A stretch of 64,000 nt of DNA from Romanomermis culicivorax. Its lineage: Eukaryota > Nematoda > Enoplea > Mermithida > Mermithidae. The stretch covers positions 271,665 through 335,664 of the forward strand of contig CAWUHX010000333.1 of the NCBI GenBank assembly GCA_963922205.1. The letters run 5' to 3'. A program made the position numbers and the translations under genes. The notes under the pieces were generated by a model. That model was not told where the DNA came from. It did no database searches and saw only the letters and a program-made list of their open reading frames with translations. Numbering within the stretch: position 1 is the stretch's first letter; the number at the start of each line of letters is the position of its first letter. Below, piece after piece: positions 58,465 to 64,000 of this stretch.

Positions 58465-58901
58465 ACTGAAAAAATAACCAATTAAAACTTATCGGTAGAA
58501 AGAAAATATTAGAAATTAATGCTTTTTCGGATAGGAGCCATGTCACATAATTGATAAAATTTCAGCGGGGCGGAAATTTCCTTATCATTATTGATATTTG
58601 GCTGTAGAAAACTATGCGACACATTTGTTTGTGGAAAAACAATGCCTGGTGCAAATTAGAAATTTCATACGAGGAAAAAGGTCTATCATAACATTTTGCT
58701 TAATCAACAAATGCTAAAAATGAGTCATTTTTAGCAAACCCATTAACATTCAGATGAATGTTTATGGGTTTCCTATGAACAAGAACTTTTAAAGCGGAGT
58801 TTCTGATTCCACAGAGCAGTTCAGTGATGCACTACTGTCTTAGAACCGAAATTTTCGACTACTGAAACACTGAACTCCTTTAAAAGTTTGATGGTCTATT
58901 A

Positions 58902-59060
58902 CCAAGTGAGCGATTCACAAGTGAGTGATTCCCAACTTAGCGACTGAGTAATTCTCAAGTGAGTGACTCTCAATTGAGCGAGTAATATGTGAGCGATTCC
59001 CCATTGAGCGAATTCCCAAGTGAGCGAATTCCCAATTGAGCGATTCCCATGTGAGAAATT
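58902..59060. repeat. Word array CAAGTGAGCGAATTCC / CAATTGAGCGATTCCC
   Basis: About nine near repeats of 15-18 bp alternating CAAGTGAGCG and CAATTGAGCG with ATTCCC linkers. Resembles one end of the word-array foldback elements, but no inverted partner was found nearby. Confidence 0.75.
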
Positions 59061-59918
59061 TCCGCTAATGATCTCTGCTGTAAGTAATACATAAACTGGA
59101 TAAGCTTACTCTGCATCAATCACTTTTTTGTCAGTTCATGATACCTAACGTTCGACCCATCAGTATCAATTGGACAATTAGCGACAGGAGGGAAACATTT
59201 TAGTGACACAACTATGGTTACAAAAGTTGAGAACTATATCTGTTCTACACAAAGAATATGCTAAGAAATCTTAGAATCAAGTAGACGAGATTTAAACGTT
59301 AGTCAACACTAGAGAAGTCACTTTTAAAATTAACGTTTGAAAAGTCACGAGACTATCCATGATATGAAAACAATTTTTAACCAAAATAGAGTGCTTTTGA
59401 GATTTTATGACTATGAGGTGTAATTGACTGAGAATCATTGGATACAAAGAATATTAGTTTTATTAAATATGTCTTACTTCTGGGATATCTGAACTATAGA
59501 GCTTACAGACAAATGTCGAAAAAACGACGAATACTGCAGTGGAGGACTTGAACTTGAGGAGTCACTATTATAACACTGTAAAGCAGTAACAACCTGAAGG
59601 GGTTTGAACTAGGTTTTTATCTTTTCAGCAAGTGATTTTATAGGAATTCACAAGGAAGAGGATTCAACATCATTTGAATTCTAACTGTGGACATATTCCT
59701 TCCCGCTTTTATTACATAGGAGTCCCCCGCTTAACTGAGATTAATTTTTAGTCTCGATTCTATTTTTGATCACAGTTCTACCTTTTTCATTATTAAAAGG
59801 CCAGGCGTCTGTTTGCGCAGTTTGGACTTCAGCCAGCATGTGTATGACATCACTGAGTGTTTGATCCCAAAAGAGATAGTGATTTCTATTCCAAAACGTT
59901 GCGCATTGATTATTAATC

Positions 59919-60168
59919 TATAGTCTGTTTTTCTTGAAATGCTTCCAAATTATGAAAGTGGAAAGCAAGTAGTATTTCAGGTTTTTGCGATTTTCTGATA
60001 AACAAAATATCATGTAGGGCTGGAAATTTGTGAGCATACTGACCTAACCTTTAGCGATTTTTCGAGTGAAAAATTTTACAGGAAGGATTTTATGTAAACG
60101 ATTTCGACGACAGTACTGGTTTGTGTCACTTTTGTATCTGGAAGCATTTTATAAAAAACAGACTATAT
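59919..60168. mobile_element. MITE family 1 copy, near consensus
   Basis: CTATAGTCTGTTTTTCTTGA to ATAAAAAACAGACTATA, with all internal landmarks. Confidence 0.9.
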
Positions 60169-60763
60169 ATACCTCGTTGTGATTCGACCAGATCTGTATG
60201 GATTATGGGTGCAAACCTGAACTTTACCTACATCTATTACAGTACTGAGATAACCCCGTTGATGAAATACCTTGGATTTTCTTGCCTTTTTTCCAGAAAA
60301 ACGATCGGAGAACGTGGACAAATATTTTGGAAGCGCGTACGTCATCAACTCATATACATACAAACTAGTATTTGACATTAATTGATAATCTGCTGAATTT
60401 CAGATTGTTTGTAACATGAGATCACACGGTACATCCTAAGTGACGATACCGGTAATGTATACTAGTCTCATATTTTCGCCGGCAGCTATTCGTTTTAATT
60501 ACTCTTATTTAGATGCATTGCTGTAAGACACCGGACATGAAAACTACCACGTGTCCAGTTATCGTGAATCCTCCCGTGAGAAATAAGTGTAAAAAACGTA
60601 TCCGCAAAGTATGATAATTCTTTAAAATATATAAGATGGTTACCCTTTCATAGTAAAATTTTTGTTCATCTTTAAAATGGCAGAAGGTGTTAAAATAAAA
60701 GCAGTCCCTAAGATAAAAAATTTTCTGCAGTTAGCGTCAGAATGATGTCGTTATAAGAAAAGT

Positions 60764-61013
60764 ACAGTCTGTTTTTTTTATAAAATGCATACAAATAGAA
60801 AAGTGACACAAATCAGTACTGTCGTCAAAATCGTTTACATAGAGCTCTTATGATAAAATTTTTCAGTCGAAAAATTGTTAAAGATGAGGTCACTATGCTT
60901 ACTAATTTCCAATCCTATACGATGTGTTGTTTATCAGAAAATCGTGAAAATTTGAAATACTATTTGCTTTCCACTTTCATTATTTAGAAGCATTTCAAGA
61001 AAAACAGACTATA
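60764..61013. mobile_element. MITE family 1 copy, reverse orientation
   Basis: CAGTCTGTTTTTTTTATAAA to CAAGAAAAACAGACTATAG. Inverse orientation relative to 59919-60168, about 600 bp away. Confidence 0.9.
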
Positions 61014-61019
61014 GCCGTG

Positions 61020-61880
61020 TATCGACTATTATATCTCTTTGGAGGAAAGTGATTGTACCACGACTATTCTTTCGGATTGAATTGAGGCTACAATTTCAAG
61101 TTGAATTGTGCACTCAAAACTTTCTACGCCAGTCGGCCGAGTGAGCATTTTGTGCGTGGTCACTTTCTGACTTCATAAAAGTTTAACGTCAGAAATAAGG
61201 GTTTAGAAACTTTTTGATACGACCACACAGAATATGACATCCAAACGCAACACATTGGTTATCAACCGACTGATATCGTTGAGATCTAAAAATATGATCT
61301 AAAATGGTGCGCCTCCAGTTTTGAAGGTCTTATTTATGATTAACGCTATGTTAAGCTTGGTTAACTTTCCTCAGATTTTCTGTGCTGCCGATGTTTGGTT
61401 ATGATTCATTCCAAGGTCATATCAAATGATCTGAAATTGAATTTGGTGTTTGATGGTTCAAGTTTATTTTTCAGCATTTCAGATAGTCTAAAGAGCCTCA
61501 GAATGCGAAAATTTCCAAAAAAATCAAAATAGAGGCGATTACCACGCATCGTAAGCCAAATTTTCTTTTTACAATTTGTAGTCCTACCGCTACAGGCAAT
61601 TTGAGAACCTAGGTTTTTTGTTATTGGCACGAGCATATTTTTCTAAGGTCACATGTAAAAGTCGGACTTCGTTGAAGATTTACAAGCTCAGTCGAAATGT
61701 GCTAATCATATGCCGCGTTCTTGATGAGTTTATCATTTTGACGGATTTCGATTATGTTTTATCGGCGTAACCTTATTTCTTCTTTTGCATTTTATACTCA
61801 AAGTATATTTGTTGCAAGTCAACGTATGCGAGTCACGATCACGATGACCGTTTACTGGGAAATCATTGAAAAAACATTAA
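61020..61880. other. Intergenic, downstream of the Cys-rich gene
   Basis: No gene or repeat recognised; frames on both strands lack coding composition. Confidence 0.45.
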
Positions 61881-61887
61881 AATTCAT

Positions 61888-63520
61888 TCACTGCGATGTC
61901 GATGTGGTGTTCAGGACCGCTGATACACCAGCCGTAGTTGCTGCAGTAGTTATTGCTGCAGCGGAATTGACTAAAATAGTTGTCACTGTTGCAGCAGCTA
62001 CCGCAGTCGTCGAGCTCGTCGCCGGCGTAGGTCGCAATTTGTTGCATTGGCGTGATCGTAGCTCGTATTGCAGTTTGTATTCGGCCAATCCGTTGCCAGC
62101 CTTAGAGATCTGACACATCAATGAACATCTGCAAAAAATACATCAAGCAAACACGCATAGTCCACTTATGGAAGTAAAAAATAAGTAAAGTGTGACACAT
62201 GTGCTGTTTAGAGCCGGAAACTATACAGTGCAACATCCCATTGTCATAGTTTAGGACCGTTGGTATGTACGATCGATATACGCCAGTGATTTTCGATTTT
62301 CAAAAATATGTTAATGATGGAAACACAGTAAACAGTCAGTGCTTAACTCAATTTCCAATCATGTAAAGAATTCTCCTCGAATTTCAGATTAACAAACATT
62401 AATTTGTAGAGATATAACTATGGCGAAATAAATATTTACGATCACATGGATTCAGCATATACCAATGTTAAAGTCTTCTTTTTATTGCTGAGGATGTCTC
62501 GCAGTCTATTCTTAAGCTCTGGCCGGGGTGGCCACTTAACTCCACATCACTAACCAGGTGTCCGTTCAATACAGGTATATAAAAATGCATTGAAAAAAGC
62601 TCCTGATTAGACGGAAAGTTCCTCGAAAATCACAGGCCTATCGTTTATCGTCTCAAACAGCCAATAAAAACATCGACAAATCTAACAGTCAGATGACGAT
62701 TTCATTTTAATTTGAACCTGACTGCTAAAATTCGCCGTAGAATCTTAATCAGATCGAAGGATTTACAAGTCATGCATCAATGCCAACCATTATGAGGTTG
62801 GAAAATCTAAGAGTTCGTAAAAGTCCTATCACAGAATCATTAAAACTCATCATTCACATGTAATTTTCAGAGCAGCAAGATGTCAGTGGTCCACAAACTG
62901 TCGCCAAAGCCTGTTCTTCTTGTCTGCAAACGTGCAACTTCTGGTTCAATAATTGATATTCACTTATTGTCGTGTTGTTAACTGCAGGAGAAGAAGTTGG
63001 AGGTACGGGATTGACCTGTAGTATTGTGGTGTAATTGGCCACTGCTTGGTTACAACGGTTGACCTGAAATCAATTTATTGTGGTTCAACAGAATAAATAG
63101 TACTGAATAGCAATGTTTGCTCTGGAGGAAGTTACCGTAATTTCTTTGTTTTAAACAGCTTTCAAATCAATCAAATTGAAACTGATGCAACTTCTAACAG
63201 CGATTCTTTTGCTTACGGAGTTGGGATTAACAGGTAGCATTTCAGCCATGCGGTTTTGTACACAATGGGCGTACTCTTTTCTGGTTTCGGCAGCTTTAGC
63301 CTGCACTTGTTCGCTTTTTTCTCGATTTTCGGCGTTACACATTTGATATTGAGGAGCGTTTTTTTGGGTACGGTTGAATTCTACGTACTTTTTCATCGAA
63401 TTGGTTGCATTCAGCAGACTTTTCGGCCCATTTCAGGTAGCATTCGGCCGCGGATTGGCAGGGATTATTTACCTTAGAAAAGTAAATCATGCATTGTTCC
63501 AAAGAATAACACAGATCGAA
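61888..63520 (-). CDS. Cysteine-rich protein, 5' partial, with a homopolymer frameshift
   Basis: Three exons on the minus strand: 63520-63217, 63063-62858, 62128-61888 (TGA). Acceptors are CTTTCAG, ATTTCAG and TTTTGCAG; donors GTAAGC and GTGAAT. Exon 1 reads FDLCYSLEQCMIYFSKV.. then CNQFDEK, where an A5 run on the minus strand (63389-63393) shifts the frame. With the run one base shorter it continues YVEFNRTQKNAPQYQMCN.. and both splice phases agree. The product (about 250 residues visible) has some 15 cysteines, two Asn-X-Thr/Ser clusters and a Thr/Ala/Val-rich low-complexity tail, as in secreted or surface proteins. The N-terminus with any signal peptide is not in the window. I do not recognise the family. 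The shift may be a sequencing error or a true lesion. Confidence 0.55.
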
Positions 63521-63640
63521 CTGAAAGATTCTTCAGTGTCATATGCGTCGAAGTTCATGTTCTGTATTCTACAGGCCTGACAATATATATACACTTCTGA
63601 GAGCTATATAAATCATTGTCGATATCTGAATGATCGAGCA

Positions 63641-63878
63641 CTATAGTTTGCTTTTCTTCAAATAATCATAAATAATAACAGTGGAAAGCAAGTACTATTT
63701 CATAATTTTACGATTTTCTACTCAGCCACATGTCTCATAGGACGCAAAATTGTAAGAATACTTCTGTTAATAATTTTCGAGTAAAGAATTTCACAGTACA
63801 AGCGTTGTATAAACAATTTTGACGCTAGTGCTAATTCCTGTCATTTTCCGATTTACAAGCATTTTATAAAAGACAATT
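63641..63878. mobile_element. MITE family 1 copy
   Basis: ACTATAGTTTGCTTTTCTTC to AAGCATTTTATAAAAGACAA, with the landmarks GTGGAAAGCAAGTACTATTT and TTTTCGAGTAAAGAATTTCAC. Confidence 0.75.
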
Positions 63879-64000
63879 AGACCTGTTAATGTTCTACTTA
63901 TGATAGATCTGAAATTTTGCTCAAGTTTCCACATTACTTGTTCGGGTTTTCATTATGGTTCTAAGAACGTCTTGGTATTTTAAATTATCAGTCTTGATTT

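Noticed and set aside
61754..62113. Plus-strand Ala/Val-rich frame of 119 codons
   Set aside because: Mirror of the last exon of the minus-strand cysteine-rich gene, which has splice support.
1..64000. CRISPR arrays, bacterial operons or Shine-Dalgarno sites
   Set aside because: Spliced genes and eukaryotic transposons show this is eukaryotic nuclear DNA; the short-repeat arrays lack regular unique spacers.

Overview
The window looks like nuclear DNA of an invertebrate, most likely a nematode. Host genes have short GT-AG introns with T-rich acceptors ending in TTTCAG or TTCTAG. Two likely first exons sit directly behind a TTTCAG acceptor, as expected for spliced-leader trans-splicing. Degenerate TTAGGC-type (nematode telomere-like) hexamers occur inside dispersed repeats. 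The species cannot be named from this sequence. Host genes are sparse, and most of the window is DNA-transposon debris.

Layout. 1-3770: a long intronless reading frame on + of a gag- or nucleoprotein-like protein, cut only by three in-frame TGA codons and ending in an RGG-rich tail. 3.8-9.1 kb: AT-rich spacer, local duplications, minisatellites and one orphan exon candidate. 9.28-10.28 kb (-): a nearly intact Merlin/ISXO2-type transposase with one stop. 11.2-12.5 kb (-): three exons of a cyclase-family (kynurenine formamidase-like) hydrolase with a damaged splice site and no C-terminal half. 12.9-16.9 kb: a foldback element built from short 'AATTCGCCCC' words with a second transposon inside it. 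18.5-22.2 kb (-): a MULE transposase with a SWIM finger, disrupted by a 1.4-kb insertion that has a 9-bp target duplication. 22.8-34.2 kb: hAT-like non-autonomous elements nested several levels deep, many carrying a CCGGCGC-GNA-GCGCCGG mini-hairpin. Several nesting events can be proved by 8-bp target-site duplications.

Host genes resume at 34.57 kb: mitochondrial tyrosyl-tRNA synthetase (+, 4 exons, 493 aa); a gustatory-receptor-like 7TM protein (+, 45.17-47.86 kb, 4 exons, 494 aa); histidine ammonia-lyase (-, 48.35-54.39 kb, 12 resolved exons, N-terminus incomplete); and a cysteine-rich protein (-, 61.89-63.52 kb, 3 exons, with one homopolymer frameshift). A roughly 240-bp Tc1/mariner-like MITE with CTATAGTCTGTTTTT ends is scattered through introns and spacers.

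The host genes are unrelated housekeeping, sensory and metabolic genes and do not form a pathway or operon. The most unusual content is the repeat system. Several non-autonomous families share one architecture (a common CACTGTTTTTTT end, or hAT-like ends and 8-bp duplications), but each carries its own short word in inverted arrays at its two ends. These elements insert into one another repeatedly.
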